Shown: positions 11,272 to 23,161, counted from the stretch's first letter. The stretch: DNA of 51,434 bases from Nitrosomonas sp. (GCA_020446045.1 JAGRFM010000057.1:1-51434); one strand, 5' to 3'. Notes: generated from the letters alone by a model not told the origin. Numbers and translations are program-made.

Positions 11272-12663
11272 CTAAGGGTTTTTCGATAACCCGTTTCTGG
11301 CGCGCGCTATGGCGTCACGGACTTGTTGCGGAGCGGTGCCGCCGAGATGATTGCGACTTTCCAGCGAACCTTTCAAGGTTAACACCGAGAAAATATCATT
11401 GTCGATATATTCCGAGAATTGCTGTAATTCGTTCAGTTCTAGATCAGCCAAGTCACATCCTTTTTGTTCTGCATATTGTACGGAACGGGCGACGATTTCA
11501 TGGGCGTCACGAAACGGAACGCCTTTCTTGACGAGATAGTCGGCCAGATCGGTCGCTGTGGAAAACCCCTGTAGCGCTGCCCGCTGCATTTTTTCGGCAT
11601 TGACCTGTACGCCGGTCATCATATCCGCATAAATGCGCAACGTATCGGTCAACGTGTCAACCGTGTCAAACAACGGTTCCTTGTCTTCCTGGTTATCCTT
11701 GTTGTAAGCGAGCGGTTGAGCCTTCATCAGTGTGAGCAATGCGACCAGGTGACCATTGATGCGCCCGGTTTTGCCGCGCACCAGTTCGGGAACGTCGGGA
11801 TTCTTTTTTTGCGGCATAATAGATGAACCGGTGCAAAAGCGGTCTGCAAGCGTGATAAAACCAACGGACGGACTCATCCACAAAATGAGCTCTTCAGATA
11901 AACGGGATAAATGCGTCATGATCAGCGACGCGCAAGCGCAAAATTCGATAGCAAAATCCCTGTCGGAAACGGCATCCAGCGAATTTTCACAGATGCCGTC
12001 AAATGCAAGATCCTGAGCGACCATTTCCCGATTGATAGGGTAGCTGGTGCCGGCCAGGGCCGCAGCGCCTAACGGCGACTGATTAACCCGTTTTCTACAG
12101 TCATGCATCCGTTCTACATCACGTTTAAGCATTTCAAAATACGCCATCAAATGATGTGCGAATGACACCGGTTGCGCGACCTGCAGATGCGTGAACCCCG
12201 GCATCACCGTTTCGGTGTGGTTCTCGGCCAAATCAATCAGTGCTTTTTGCAGCGATTGAATCAGGGAAGTGATTTCATCAATGGCTGCACGGAGATACAA
12301 TCGGATATCGGTTGCGACCTGGTCATTACGTGATCGGCCGGTATGTAATCGTTTACCGGCATCGCCGACTATGGCGGTCAAGCGTTTTTCAATGTTCAGG
12401 TGTACATCTTCCAGTTGAAGAGACCATTCGAACCGGCCGTTGCGAATTTCTTCTCGAATCTGACTGAGGCCTTTTTCAATGGCGGTGAAGTCTTCCTGTG
12501 AAATGATATGTTGAGCTGCCAGCATCCTGGCATGAGCCAGTGATCCCTGGATATCATATTCAGCGAGATGATAATCAAAACCGACCGACGCGGTATAGCG
12601 TTCTACAAGTTCAGAGACGGGTTCGTTAAATCTACCGGACCATTTGGTTTTATGATTATCCAC
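11272..12663 (-). CDS. argH: Argininosuccinate lyase
   Basis: ArgH cleaves argininosuccinate into arginine and fumarate, the last step of arginine synthesis. The 463-residue product has the superfamily signature [12 protein letters not shown], with the catalytic serine loop, at about residues 280-291. It also has [15 protein letters not shown]-like residues around 105-118 and [15 protein letters not shown]. Length is normal. No other arg gene is nearby. The gene starts a minus-strand run leading to the fructosamine kinase and pyrG. Confidence 0.99.
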   Translation of the reverse strand: MDNHKTKWSGRFNEPVSELVERYTASVGFDYHLAEYDIQGSLAHARMLAAQHIISQEDFTAIEKGLSQIREEIRNGRFEWSLQLEDVHLNIEKRLTAIVGDAGKRLHTGRSRNDQVATDIRLYLRAAIDEITSLIQSLQKALIDLAENHTETVMPGFTHLQVAQPVSFAHHLMAYFEMLKRDVERMHDCRKRVNQSPLGAAALAGTSYPINREMVAQDLAFDGICENSLDAVSDRDFAIEFCACASLIMTHLSRLSEELILWMSPSVGFITLADRFCTGSSIMPQKKNPDVPELVRGKTGRINGHLVALLTLMKAQPLAYNKDNQEDKEPLFDTVDTLTDTLRIYADMMTGVQVNAEKMQRAALQGFSTATDLADYLVKKGVPFRDAHEIVARSVQYAEQKGCDLADLELNELQQFSEYIDNDIFSVLTLKGSLESRNHLGGTAPQQVRDAIARARNGLSKNP

Positions 12664-13038
12664 TGAAGCAGGTTTTCCTTTCTAATTGGTATTTAAATTG
12701 TTTTGAAATGCCATTTTGGCGCTAATTCCGTGATGAAAAACCGCGATCAGTGTGTTTCTCAAGTAGCATATATTATAAAACAAAATGACTATTCGTTTCG
12801 TGGTAAACCACTACTGTTAGTGTGTCTGAGCAATCGAATTGCGGATGTAAATCCAATGTGCTTGTGAAGAATCGGATACCAGGTAAAATATCTAAAATAA
12901 TTATAAAAAGGAATCATGCCAACTGTTGCGTATCTTACAACGCAATACCAAATTTTGCAGCGCGCTGCTTTAACTTCTATTTGGTTTAGTGGATAATTAT
13001 GATTTTTTACCTGTCACCTAAAATTCAAGGAGCTATTC
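12664..13038. other. Intergenic region between divergent argH and the 201-residue protein
   Basis: No gene is seen. It must hold the promoters of both neighbours. Visible features are an AT-rich stretch around 12760-12785, a perfect 12-bp palindrome GCAGCGCGCTGC at 12957-12968, and a short inverted repeat around TTGCGT/ACGCAA at about 12924-12943. None can be assigned to a known regulator. Confidence 0.5.
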
Positions 13039-13644
13039 ATGACGAATCAGAACAAGGATAACGAAACATTGCAATCCAAAGCGACATCGTTTTATGCCAT
13101 GCTGACCAATAAGTTTGCAATGCTTGAAGATCTTCCTCAAAAACAATTGCCCATGAAATATGCATTTATAATGGCGGGCATTATTGTCTTTGTTTTTGCC
13201 TGGAAAGTCATCGCTGTCAACAAAGTCGAATCCGATATGCAAAAACAGCTTGACAGCGAACGCGCCTTGGTTACCCAGCAGGCTCGAGAGCAAGCTGACA
13301 AGCAATATAAAGCAGAAGAAGAACGTTTTGCACAGGTTTTGTCATGGGCAGTGCGCAGTGAGCTTATTCGCAACAATATTGACCAGATCGGAATCTATTT
13401 GAACGACGTTGTGAAACAAATCAATGCTAATCGTATCGTGCTGATCAGTGAAAAAGGCGATTTGCTGGTATCGACCGACAAACGTCTGGAAGATGTTAAA
13501 GGCAGTGATGTTTATTCTAAAGATGTCACTAATGAGCATAAAATCACTATTAAATCCGATGTAGACGGTAAAAAACTGGTAGTTGCTCCAATTTCCGATT
13601 TCAACAAGCGTATTGCCGTACTTGTGATTAGTTACAATCGGTAA
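13039..13644 (+). CDS. Single-pass membrane protein with coiled coil and small sensor-like domain; function unknown
   Basis: I do not recognise a named family. AAGGAG lies 8 bases before the ATG. A 40-residue cytoplasmic segment precedes one membrane span (about residues 42-60, YAFIMAGIIVFVFAWKVIAV). A charged helix rich in Gln/Glu/Lys follows (about 65-105, coiled-coil-like). A mixed alpha/beta domain (about 110-200) ends in the alternating pattern RIVLISEKGDLLVSTDKR...LVVAPI...IAVLVISY, which resembles half of a Cache/PAS-type extracellular sensor domain. No output domain is attached, so it may be a lone periplasmic sensor-like subunit. It is a single-gene unit, closed by a good terminator. 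Confidence 0.75.
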   Translation: MTNQNKDNETLQSKATSFYAMLTNKFAMLEDLPQKQLPMKYAFIMAGIIVFVFAWKVIAVNKVESDMQKQLDSERALVTQQAREQADKQYKAEEERFAQVLSWAVRSELIRNNIDQIGIYLNDVVKQINANRIVLISEKGDLLVSTDKRLEDVKGSDVYSKDVTNEHKITIKSDVDGKKLVVAPISDFNKRIAVLVISYNR

Positions 13645-13689
13645 TCGAGGACAAACAGCCCTTGAACGATAGTTCAGGGGATACGAAAT

Positions 13690-13714
13690 AACCCCCTGCA
13701 TAGTCAGGGGGTTT

Positions 13715-13717
<3 letters not shown>
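13690..13717 (+). terminator. Rho-independent terminator
   Basis: ACCCCCTG and CAGGGGGT pair across a 6-base loop and are followed by TTTTTA. It ends the 13039 transcript. Its T run overlaps the 3' end of convergent murA. Confidence 0.9.
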
Positions 13718-15052
<1,335 letters not shown>

Positions 15053-15245
15053 TTATATAAGAGTTGGCAACACCGGCGACGGGAACTTTCAGTATGGTGT
15101 TGCATGCTGAATAAAGTCAATAACGGTTGTTGCTGTTCTGTTTTTTGGTAAAGTGTGCTGGAAATCACATGGTTTTTTTTGAATCCGGGTCATCATACTG
15201 ATCTATATTAATCGACTATATGTATTATTTTCCAGGAGTCTGGCT

Positions 15246-17261
15246 ATGACGAATTATCCTAAAGCACCCAAAGAAGATACGCCGGAAGCACTCGGTTTTG
15301 AGAAGCAAGAGATGGTAGCCTGGTTTGACCTAAAGGTTTTGCAACGATCGGCAAAACAGACCCTGCTGGCAACCACATTCGGTCAGTACGCTGATAATCG
15401 TGAAGTTCAGGTAGCCTCAGAACTGGACAACCCGAGTCCGTCATGTAAGCCATATACAGATTTATCCGATAAAAAAGAAATCTGGTTTGATTATATTGCA
15501 GATCTGGGCGATGGATGGAACTCAACCTATACCATGGCGCGTTTGTTGGCTGAACAGCGAGTCACTTTTGCCGATCCTGCCAGCAATCAGCCCTATGCAA
15601 CGCAACGTGGGAATTTTTTGATCATGGGAGGCGATCAGGTTTATCCGACGCCCAGCAGGGAAGAATACAATAACCGGTTGGTTGGGCCTTATCGCTGCGC
15701 ATTACCTTGGGCGCCTGAGGGCAAGCATCCGTTATTGTTCGCCATACCGGGAAATCATGACTGGTACGATGGGCTGGTCAGTTTCTCGCGTCTGTTTCGT
15801 CAGAAACGCTGGATTGGCGGCTGGAAAACCGAACAAACGCGCAGCTATTTCGCCATCAAACTACCGTACGACTGGTGGGTGTGGGGAATCGATATTCAGC
15901 TCGGCTCGGAAGTAGATGCAGCACAAATCAATTTTTTTATGTATAAAATTGCACCATGCATGAAACCAGGCTCCAAAATCATACTGTGTACTGCTGAACC
16001 GAGTTGGGTCTACGCAGAACTGAAAGGTCACAAAGCCTACGACAATATGGCTTATTTTGAAAATCGCGTGATCAAAAGCTTAAAGGAAAAGTATCAACAT
16101 GATTTTATGGTGGGCCTTTCAGGTGACTTGCATACTTATGCGCGTTATGAGGATGACAACGGTTCGGGTAGGCAACGGTTTATTGCAGGGGGTGGTGGTG
16201 CATACCTGTACCCGACGCATGACTTGCCCGAAACATTGAGTATCCCTCAAATGACTGATAGTCCCCCTGCAGTAGACATTGAAAAATTCAGTATTGGGAA
16301 AAAAACAAACCGGCAGGATAAGCAGTCAAAACCACAGGATAGTGAAAAGGCTTTTTTCCCCAGTCGCAGTGAGTCGCGTGCCATTGTTAATAACAGCCTG
16401 CTGTTTCCTTTCAAAAATCAAAAATCTTGGCTGCTAACAGGTGCGTTCTTTCCCTTGATTGCCTGGATTCTAAATAGTATTTCAGGGGCAGTGGATGAAG
16501 GTTTGTTTGAGACAATTAAAACGGAAGGATTAATTAATTCAACAGACATCATGTCGTTTAGTACTATTTTCTGGGCTATTGGTTGGGCATTTGAAATGTG
16601 TTTTAGCAATCCGGGAAGTGCCTTGTTGTTTATCCTGATCATCGGGGGATTGTATCTGTTCGCCGCACAGGGGATAACCGTGTTTAAACGTAAAGAATTG
16701 CCATCGCTATCGGAACAGAATGACAAAACTCAGAACATGGTTAATGAAGAGAATAAGCTTCTGTCGGGAGTGTTACGGTCTTTATTTACTCTAGTACATT
16801 TTGCCATGTTATTTACCACGTTTGTTTTTATATTGTTGGTGACAATGGGAATTATTGAATGCCTCAATATCGAAAATGATATTGCTTATGCCATCGTTTT
16901 CTTTTTGTGCATGGCAGTTCTCGGCGGAATCTTCGGTAGCGCGGTCATGGGAGTTTATTTATGGCTCAGTAATAGTTTATTTGGTGCACACAGCAACGAA
17001 GTGTTTTCTTGCCAGAGTAATCCTGATTACAAAAACTTTTTGCGGTTGCATATCGATAAAACAGGCAAGCTGACCATTTATCCGGTAGGTGTTGAGAAAG
17101 TCTGCAAGGATTGGGAATTGAATTCGGAGGCGCGCGATGGCGCGGCATGGTTTGAACCTAAAAACAAAAATATCGGCCAGTTTGCGCAGTTGATCGAATC
17201 GCCGGTTACAGTGCAACGCAAAAAATCTTCGTCATGGTTTGACTGGTTGTCAATGAAATGA
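15246..17261 (+). CDS. Membrane-anchored calcineurin-like metallophosphoesterase
   Basis: The 671-residue protein has an N-terminal metallophosphoesterase domain. Its metal motifs are IADLGDGWNST (about residue 88), MGGDQVYP (about 127), the catalytic PGNHDWYDG (about 168), and SGDLHTYARY followed by GGGGAYLYPTH (about 291-325). A linker and then four or five membrane spans follow (about 395-415, 440-480, 520-550, 555-590), with a 70-residue C-terminal tail after them. It would hydrolyse a phosphomonoester or phosphodiester at the inner membrane; the substrate is unknown. CAGGAG lies 8 bases before the ATG. The mix of a full MPE domain with a C-terminal multi-span anchor is uncommon. Confidence 0.85.
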   Translation: MTNYPKAPKEDTPEALGFEKQEMVAWFDLKVLQRSAKQTLLATTFGQYADNREVQVASELDNPSPSCKPYTDLSDKKEIWFDYIADLGDGWNSTYTMARLLAEQRVTFADPASNQPYATQRGNFLIMGGDQVYPTPSREEYNNRLVGPYRCALPWAPEGKHPLLFAIPGNHDWYDGLVSFSRLFRQKRWIGGWKTEQTRSYFAIKLPYDWWVWGIDIQLGSEVDAAQINFFMYKIAPCMKPGSKIILCTAEPSWVYAELKGHKAYDNMAYFENRVIKSLKEKYQHDFMVGLSGDLHTYARYEDDNGSGRQRFIAGGGGAYLYPTHDLPETLSIPQMTDSPPAVDIEKFSIGKKTNRQDKQSKPQDSEKAFFPSRSESRAIVNNSLLFPFKNQKSWLLTGAFFPLIAWILNSISGAVDEGLFETIKTEGLINSTDIMSFSTIFWAIGWAFEMCFSNPGSALLFILIIGGLYLFAAQGITVFKRKELPSLSEQNDKTQNMVNEENKLLSGVLRSLFTLVHFAMLFTTFVFILLVTMGIIECLNIENDIAYAIVFFLCMAVLGGIFGSAVMGVYLWLSNSLFGAHSNEVFSCQSNPDYKNFLRLHIDKTGKLTIYPVGVEKVCKDWELNSEARDGAAWFEPKNKNIGQFAQLIESPVTVQRKKSSSWFDWLSMK

Positions 17262-17359
17262 TGAATCTTGTTTGAAACACGATGGCTGGATGACGATGGT
17301 GGCTCAATGGTGGTAAGCTGCCTCATTTTAAATGCATACCATTCATAACAGGAGCTAAA

Positions 17360-17749
17360 ATGAGCAAACAAATTATCCAGACGCCGAATGCCCCGGCAGC
17401 TATCGGCACGTATTCACAGGCAATTAAGGTCAGCGGTGGCGAGACGGTGTATCTCTCGGGGCAGATTGGTCTTGATGCCGTGACCATGCAAATGGTCAAC
17501 GGCATTGATGCGCAGATTCAGCAGGTGTTTCTGAATCTGAAGGCGGTGGCGGAAGCAAGTGGCGGCAGCCTGAAAGATGTCGTAAAACTGAATATTTTCC
17601 TGACCGATTTGTCGCATTTCGCATTGGTCAATGAAATCATGGCGACCTATTTTGCACAACCATACCCGGCGCGTGCGGCGATTGGCGTCAAGGAATTGCC
17701 GCGAGGCGCACTGGTCGAGATGGATGCGGTGATGGTGATACAGGGTTAG
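17360..17749 (+). CDS. ridA: RidA family enamine/imine deaminase
   Basis: RidA hydrolyses reactive enamine/imine intermediates (such as 2-aminoacrylate) made by PLP enzymes, forming ammonia and a 2-keto acid. The 129-residue protein has the YjgF/RidA pattern: [44 protein letters not shown], the substrate arginine in [21 protein letters not shown], and a final MVIQG. An ACAGGAG ribosome site precedes the ATG. Gene order ridA-recG is common in betaproteobacteria, with recG starting 60 bases downstream. Confidence 0.95.
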   Translation: MSKQIIQTPNAPAAIGTYSQAIKVSGGETVYLSGQIGLDAVTMQMVNGIDAQIQQVFLNLKAVAEASGGSLKDVVKLNIFLTDLSHFALVNEIMATYFAQPYPARAAIGVKELPRGALVEMDAVMVIQG

Positions 17750-17782
17750 GGCCAAAATTTTTCATATATTTTTCATTTCAGG

Positions 17783-17801
17783 TTGCCCGCTTGACGGGCA
17801 A
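17783..17801 (+). other. Short hairpin just before the recG start codon
   Basis: TTGCCCG and CGGGCAA pair across a 5-base loop and end 8 bases before the recG ATG. It would cover the place of the ribosome site, and no clear ribosome site is otherwise visible. It has no T run, so it is unlikely to be a terminator. It may tune recG translation. Confidence 0.4.
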
Positions 17802-17809
17802 AACTGATT

Positions 17810-19933
17810 ATGTCCGATGTAACCGATATTTCTGGTGATGTACCCGGAAAAGCCTCAGTTGCGCTGACAGGCAACAAAAAAATCCAGGAAAAATTACAAC
17901 GCCTTGGCATTCGTACCGAAATGGACTTGGTGCTGCATTTGCCGTTGCGTTATGAAGATGAAACGCACTTGTTTCCGATCAGCAATGCGCCGCAAGGCAA
18001 GGCCGTACAGGTCGAGGGGGTCATCGTGCATAATGAAGTATTGCTGAAACCCCGCCGCCAACTGGTTTGCCGGGTTGAGGACAGCAGTGGCATGTTGTGC
18101 ATGCGTTTTCTGAATTTTTACGGTAGCCAGATCAAAGCATATGCCGTCGGTAAGCGCGTCAGGTTGTTTGGTGAGATCCGGCATGGTTTTTTCGGTTCGG
18201 AAATGGTGCATCCGAAGTGCCGCATCATTAACCGGAACGAACCGTTGGCCGATGCGATGACGCCGGTTTATCCGGTTACAGGCGGATTGACACAGAAGAC
18301 GTTGAGCAGCTTGATTGGTCGGGTGCTGAAGTATCCCCATGACAAATCCTTGCTGGCCGAAACCGTGCCGCCTGAGATCGTTCAACAAAACCGGCTGCCC
18401 GGTTTCAGGGAAAGTGTGTTGACGTTGCATCATCCGCCGCCGGATGTGTCGGTCGTGACTTTGCAGAATCAAACGCATCCTGCCTGGCAGCGGATCAAAT
18501 TCGACGAACTACTGGCGCAGCAGTTGTCGATGCGGCTGCATTACCGCCAGCGGCGTAGCCGGAAAGCGCCGCGATTGAATTACAAAGCAGTTTTGCACGA
18601 TTTGTTCATGACGCGGCTTTCATTTAGTCTGACTGCTGCGCAGATGCGTGTGGTGAAGGAAATCAGCGGCGATCTGGGTTCGAATCATCCCATGCAACGC
18701 TTGTTGCAAGGTGATGTCGGTAGCGGCAAGACGATTGTGGCGGCACTTGCCGCATTACAGGCTATCGATAATGGTTATCAGGCCGCCATCATGGCGCCGA
18801 CCGAGATTCTAGCCGAACAGCATTATCAGAAGTTATCCGCCTGGTTCGAACCACTCGGTATTCAGGTCGCCTGGTTGTCCGGCAGTCAGAAGAAAAAAGA
18901 ACGGCAAACCGTTTTGACTGTTATTGAGTCGGGTGAGACCATGCTTGCTGTCGGTACGCATGCATTATTTCAGGATCAGGTAAATTTTCATCAGCTGGGG
19001 CTCGCGATTATCGACGAGCAGCACCGCTTTGGCGTGCATCAGCGTCTGGCATTGCGGATGAAAGGAATGAAGGGTATGAAAGGCGTGCAGGTACCCGATA
19101 AATCAGAACAGGTGCCGCACCAACTGATGATGAGTGCTACACCGATACCACGCACCTTGTCGATGAGCTATTTCGCTGACCTGGATGTTTCCGTGATTGA
19201 CGAATTACCGCCCGGCAGGTCGCCGGTGGTGACCAAATTATTGTCCGATAGCCGCCGTGATGAAGTCATTGACCGTATTCAACAGGCCTGCAGGAAGGGC
19301 AAACAGGTGTACTGGGTGTGTCCGTTGATTGAAGAATCGGAAACATTGCAATTGCAAACGGCAATGGATACTTATGAAACGCTATGCAGTACATTTGCCG
19401 ATTTACATGTCGGTCTGGTGCACGGGCGTCTGTCGGCGCAGGAAAAGACCGATATCATGGCGCAGTTTAAACAGGGTGAAGTTCAGCTTTTAGTGGCAAC
19501 CACCGTGATTGAAGTTGGTGTCGATGTGCCGAATGCCTCGTTGATGGTGATTGAGAATGCGGAACGCATGGGACTGTCGCAGTTGCATCAGTTGCGTGGG
19601 CGTGTGGGGCGCGGCTCGGATGCAAGTGTATGTATTTTAATGTATCAGAAACCATTGTCAGAAATTGCCCGTAAACGCCTGAAAATCATTTTCGAACACA
19701 GCGACGGTTTTGAAATTGCGCGGCAGGATTTGCATTTGCGTGGTCCCGGTGAGTTTCTCGGTGCACGCCAGAGCGGCGTTCCGATGCTGCGTTTTGCCGA
19801 TCTCGAATTGGATGGCGGATTGCTCACGGCGGCACAGGCCGCCGCCGATGAAATGCTTAATCACTATCCCGACCAGACGCAACACCATATCAAACGATGG
19901 CTGGGCGATAAAACCGAGTACCTGCGCGTTTGA
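17810..19933 (+). CDS. recG: ATP-dependent DNA helicase RecG
   Basis: RecG remodels stalled forks and branched DNA. The 707-residue product has an N-terminal wedge/OB region (about residues 1-250, with VQVEGVIVHNEV). Superfamily 2 helicase motifs follow: RLLQGDVGSGKT (Walker A, about 305), AIMAPTEILAEQHYQKL, IIDEQHRFGVHQR (motif II as DEQH), MMSATPIPRTLSMSYF, LVATTVIEVGVDVPNA and QLRGRVGRG. The short repeat KGMKGMKGV near residue 425 is unusual and may come from slippage, but it keeps the frame. Confidence 0.98.
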   Translation: MSDVTDISGDVPGKASVALTGNKKIQEKLQRLGIRTEMDLVLHLPLRYEDETHLFPISNAPQGKAVQVEGVIVHNEVLLKPRRQLVCRVEDSSGMLCMRFLNFYGSQIKAYAVGKRVRLFGEIRHGFFGSEMVHPKCRIINRNEPLADAMTPVYPVTGGLTQKTLSSLIGRVLKYPHDKSLLAETVPPEIVQQNRLPGFRESVLTLHHPPPDVSVVTLQNQTHPAWQRIKFDELLAQQLSMRLHYRQRRSRKAPRLNYKAVLHDLFMTRLSFSLTAAQMRVVKEISGDLGSNHPMQRLLQGDVGSGKTIVAALAALQAIDNGYQAAIMAPTEILAEQHYQKLSAWFEPLGIQVAWLSGSQKKKERQTVLTVIESGETMLAVGTHALFQDQVNFHQLGLAIIDEQHRFGVHQRLALRMKGMKGMKGVQVPDKSEQVPHQLMMSATPIPRTLSMSYFADLDVSVIDELPPGRSPVVTKLLSDSRRDEVIDRIQQACRKGKQVYWVCPLIEESETLQLQTAMDTYETLCSTFADLHVGLVHGRLSAQEKTDIMAQFKQGEVQLLVATTVIEVGVDVPNASLMVIENAERMGLSQLHQLRGRVGRGSDASVCILMYQKPLSEIARKRLKIIFEHSDGFEIARQDLHLRGPGEFLGARQSGVPMLRFADLELDGGLLTAAQAAADEMLNHYPDQTQHHIKRWLGDKTEYLRV

Positions 19934-20062
19934 ATTAGCTGACTTATTGTATAATGCACGCTTTTGTTTGCTGCCATTTTGCGGCTTTTCTTAGAACAAT
20001 TTCCAGAATGATTTTTCTTGCCTTGATGCGGAAGCAGGACATTAATTTCTATCATCGATGAC

Positions 20063-20605
20063 ATGAACACAACACATCCGCAAGCATGGCTTCCGGCAGT
20101 CAGTTCCGTTTCTCCTCAAATCCGCTTCTGGCTGCAGGACCGCGGTTCGCTGACACGCCGCATTCAGGAGCGTTGCGAGCAGTTTTACGTGGAACCCGTA
20201 TTTCAGCAACTCACGCGCATTTATGGCGATGAATGGATTAAAATGAAGGTGCGTTCAGATGAATTGGCGATGGTGCGTGAGGTGTATCTGTATTGTTGTG
20301 ATAAACCGGTCGTGTTTGCGCATTCAGTCATTCCGCGCCCTGGGTTGAGAGGAGCATGGCGTGCATTGAGCGGATTGGGCAACCGCTCACTCGGCAGTAT
20401 GTTGTTTAGAAATCCAAGAATAAAACGCACACCGCTCGAATTTAAAAAAATCGGCAGCGGCCATTTTCTATACGACCGTGCCGTGACGCGGTTAACAACA
20501 CTGCCTGCGCATTTATGGGCAAGGCGCTCGCTGTTTACCCTGCAGGGTCAATCCATTCTGGTGACCGAAGTTTTTTTACCTGATATTCTGGATTTAAAAT
20601 TGTGA
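20063..20605 (+). CDS. ubiC: Chorismate lyase
   Basis: UbiC removes pyruvate from chorismate to give 4-hydroxybenzoate, the first dedicated step of ubiquinone synthesis. The 180-residue protein shows the family features: an early SPQIRFWLQDRGSLTRRI, then REVYLYCCDKPVVFAHSVIP, LGNRSLGSMLF, the active-site arginine region, and ARRSLFTLQGQSILVTEVFLP near the end. Its stop codon overlaps the GTG start of ubiA, so the two are translationally coupled. Confidence 0.95.
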   Translation: MNTTHPQAWLPAVSSVSPQIRFWLQDRGSLTRRIQERCEQFYVEPVFQQLTRIYGDEWIKMKVRSDELAMVREVYLYCCDKPVVFAHSVIPRPGLRGAWRALSGLGNRSLGSMLFRNPRIKRTPLEFKKIGSGHFLYDRAVTRLTTLPAHLWARRSLFTLQGQSILVTEVFLPDILDLKL

Positions 20606-21501
20606 TAGTTTCAGACAAATCGAATCATTCGAATCAATCCAACCAACCCAATAAACTTGTGCTGTATGCGCGATTGATGCGCCTCGACAAACCCATTGGC
20701 ATTTTGTTGTTGTTGTGGCCGATGCTGTGGGGGTTGTGGTTTGCTGCACAGGGTTTTCCCGATTGGCATGTGCTGTTCATTTTTGTTATGGGTACTATCC
20801 TCATGCGTTCCGCCGGGTGTGTGATGAACGATTTTGCCGACCGCAATATCGACCCGCATGTCGAACGCACCAAAGCCCGGCCGATGGCGGCAGGGCAGGT
20901 TGGTTCAAAAGAAGCATTGCTGCTTGCAGCGGGCCTGAGCTTGGTCGCATTCATTTTGATCTTGCCACTTAATTTGTTAACCATAGCGCTTTCCGTACCC
21001 GCATTGTTTCTGGCCGCGTCGTATCCGTTCACCAAACGGTTTTTCGCCATGCCGCAGGCATATCTCGGCATTGCATTCAGTTTCGGTATTCCGATGGCAT
21101 TCGCCGCGCAGACGAATACACTGCCTTCGATCATCTGGATCTTGATGTTGGCCAACCTGTTCTGGGTCATTGCGTATGACACCGCTTACGCCATTGTCGA
21201 CAAACCGGATGATTTAAAAATCGGCATCAAGACTTCGGCGATTACTTTCGGGCGGTTTGACGTGGCTGGTGTGATGATTTGCCATGCCCTGTTTATCGCC
21301 ATCATGATCTATATCGGGCAACTGCAAGCCATGGGCATGGCGTATTACGCCGGATTACTGGTGGTTGTGGGCTTGATGGGTTATCAATATACACTGATTC
21401 GTAACCGCGACCGGGCGCTGTGCTTTAAGGCATTCCTGCACAACAATTATGTCGGCATGGTGGTGTTTGTTGGTATCGCGCTTGATTTTCTGATTCGGTA
21501 A
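20602..21501 (+). CDS. ubiA: 4-hydroxybenzoate octaprenyltransferase
   Basis: UbiA attaches the polyprenyl tail to 4-hydroxybenzoate in the inner membrane. The 299-residue protein starts at a GTG that overlaps the ubiC stop. The two Asp-rich metal/diphosphate motifs are [19 protein letters not shown] (about residues 73-91) and [20 protein letters not shown] (about 192-211). Seven to nine membrane spans are visible. The first 17 residues are polar ([11 protein letters not shown]), and the family core starts at [15 protein letters not shown]. ubiD follows 8 bases later. Confidence 0.97.
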   Translation: MIVSDKSNHSNQSNQPNKLVLYARLMRLDKPIGILLLLWPMLWGLWFAAQGFPDWHVLFIFVMGTILMRSAGCVMNDFADRNIDPHVERTKARPMAAGQVGSKEALLLAAGLSLVAFILILPLNLLTIALSVPALFLAASYPFTKRFFAMPQAYLGIAFSFGIPMAFAAQTNTLPSIIWILMLANLFWVIAYDTAYAIVDKPDDLKIGIKTSAITFGRFDVAGVMICHALFIAIMIYIGQLQAMGMAYYAGLLVVVGLMGYQYTLIRNRDRALCFKAFLHNNYVGMVVFVGIALDFLIR

Positions 21502-21509
21502 AAGAGACC

Positions 21510-22973
21510 ATGAAATATAAAGACCTTCGCGATTTTATCGTGCAACTCGAAGCCATCGGCGAACTCAAACGCATTGCGGTAGCAGTCGATCCGAAACTGG
21601 AAATGACCGAAATCTGCGATCGCATTCTGAAAGCCGAAGGCCCTGCAGTGTTGTTTGAAAAACCCAATGGTCACGACATGCCGGTACTCGGCAACCTGTT
21701 TGGCACACCGAAACGGGTTGCGATGGGTATGGGGCAAACATCGGTCGAAGCTTTGCGCGAAGTCGGCAAGTTGTTGGCTTACCTGAAAGAGCCCGATCCG
21801 CCAAAAGGATTGAAAGACGCGTGGGACAAACTGCCGGTGCTTAAGCAGGTTTTGAACATGGCGCCCAAAGTGTTGAGTAGCGCGCCGTGTCAGGAAATTG
21901 TCTGGGAAGGCAATGATGTCGATCTCGGTAAAATACCGATTCAAACCTGTTGGCCGGGTGATGTTGCGCCGCTGATTACCTGGGGATTGACCGTTACGCG
22001 TGGGCCGAACAAAACTCGCCAGAATCTCGGCATTTACCGCCAGCAGGTGATCGCGCCAAATAAAGTGATCATGCGCTGGCTCGCGCATCGCGGCGGCGCG
22101 CTCGATTATCGCGAATTCTGCCTGAAAAATCCCGGTCAGCCGTATCCTATCGCTGTAGCCTTGGGTGCCGATCCGGCAACCATACTTGGTGCGGTAACGC
22201 CGGTACCCGATACGCTGAGCGAATACCAGTTTGCCGGATTGCTGCGCGGTTCCAAAACAGAAGTGATCAAATGCATCGGCAACGACCTGCAAGTACCCGC
22301 AAGCGCTGAAATTGTGCTCGAAGGTGCCATTTATCCTGATGAGACTGCGCTCGAAGGGCCATATGGCGACCATACCGGCTACTACAATGAACAGGAAACC
22401 TTTCCGGTGTTCACCATCGAACGTATTACCATGCGCTGCGATCCGATTTATCATTCCACTTACACCGGCAAACCGCCCGACGAACCTGCGATTCTCGGCG
22501 TAGCATTGAACGAAGTATTCGTGCCGCTGTTGCAAAAACAATTCCCCGAAATTATCGACTTCTACCTGCCGCCCGAAGGCTGCTCGTACCGCATGGCGGT
22601 GGTCAGCATGAAAAAACAATACGCAGGGCACAGCAAGCGCGTCATGTTCGGCATCTGGAGCTTCCTGCGCCAGTTCATGTACACCAAATTCATTATCGTC
22701 ACCGACGACGATGTCGATATCCGTGACTGGAAAGAAGTTATCTGGGCGATCACCACCCGCGTCGACCCGGCCAGAGACACGCTTATCGTCGAAAATACTC
22801 CGATTGACTATCTCGACTTCGCCAGTCCGATTTCCGGTCTTGGTGGGAAAATGGGGCTCGACGCCACCAATAAATGGCCGGGCGAGACGAACCGCGAATG
22901 GGGAACGCCGATTGTGATGGATGATGCGGTTAAGCAGAAGGTTGATGCGATGTGGGGGGAGTTGGGACTGTAA
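21510..22973 (+). CDS. ubiD: 4-hydroxy-3-polyprenylbenzoate decarboxylase
   Basis: UbiD is a prenylated-FMN-dependent decarboxylase acting after UbiA in ubiquinone synthesis. The 487-residue product matches the family: [22 protein letters not shown] at the start, [51 protein letters not shown] (holding the Glu-Arg-Glu catalytic region), and a C-terminal IPIVMDD-like end. The cofactor-making partner UbiX is not in the window. The gene closes the ubiC-ubiA-ubiD operon. Confidence 0.97.
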   Translation: MKYKDLRDFIVQLEAIGELKRIAVAVDPKLEMTEICDRILKAEGPAVLFEKPNGHDMPVLGNLFGTPKRVAMGMGQTSVEALREVGKLLAYLKEPDPPKGLKDAWDKLPVLKQVLNMAPKVLSSAPCQEIVWEGNDVDLGKIPIQTCWPGDVAPLITWGLTVTRGPNKTRQNLGIYRQQVIAPNKVIMRWLAHRGGALDYREFCLKNPGQPYPIAVALGADPATILGAVTPVPDTLSEYQFAGLLRGSKTEVIKCIGNDLQVPASAEIVLEGAIYPDETALEGPYGDHTGYYNEQETFPVFTIERITMRCDPIYHSTYTGKPPDEPAILGVALNEVFVPLLQKQFPEIIDFYLPPEGCSYRMAVVSMKKQYAGHSKRVMFGIWSFLRQFMYTKFIIVTDDDVDIRDWKEVIWAITTRVDPARDTLIVENTPIDYLDFASPISGLGGKMGLDATNKWPGETNREWGTPIVMDDAVKQKVDAMWGELGL

Positions 22974-22983
22974 TCAGTCTGGC

Positions 22984-23161
22984 TTAGTCACTATAGACAT
23001 TGGATCGGCGCCCAATTTTAATGATGATAACGGTTAATGTTTCATCTTAGATTTCGTAAATAATTCGATACCTTCCTTGCCGGATACGGTAAAGTTCTTT
23101 TCCTGTCAATTTAATGCAACCGACAGCTCTGGGATCATCAGACAAGCAGGCTACTCGCTAT
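22984..23161 (-). pseudogene. RelE/ParE-family toxin remnant with internal stop codon
   Basis: Minus-strand translation reads LSDDPRAVGCIKLTGKELYR, then IRQGRYRIIYEI, a TAA stop, DETLTVIIIKIGRRSNVYSD and a final TAA at 22984-22986. This is the RelE/ParE core (DPRP.G..KL.G...YRIR.G.YRIIYEI...V.V..IGHR..VY) with a stop replacing one codon. The N-terminal 30-40 residues are degraded, with another stop at about 23166. No antitoxin gene is recognisable upstream. The toxin is therefore inactive. Confidence 0.8.

Noticed and set aside
19930-19955. Possible sigma-70 promoter before ubiC (TTGAAT and TATAAT)
   Set aside because: The -10 box is perfect but the spacing is only 14 bases, so I did not list it as a feature.
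21447-22631. 394-codon open frame on the minus strand opposite ubiD
   Set aside because: It lies wholly antisense to a clear ubiD gene, is rich in His/Arg/Phe as expected of a shadow frame, and has no ribosome site or motif.
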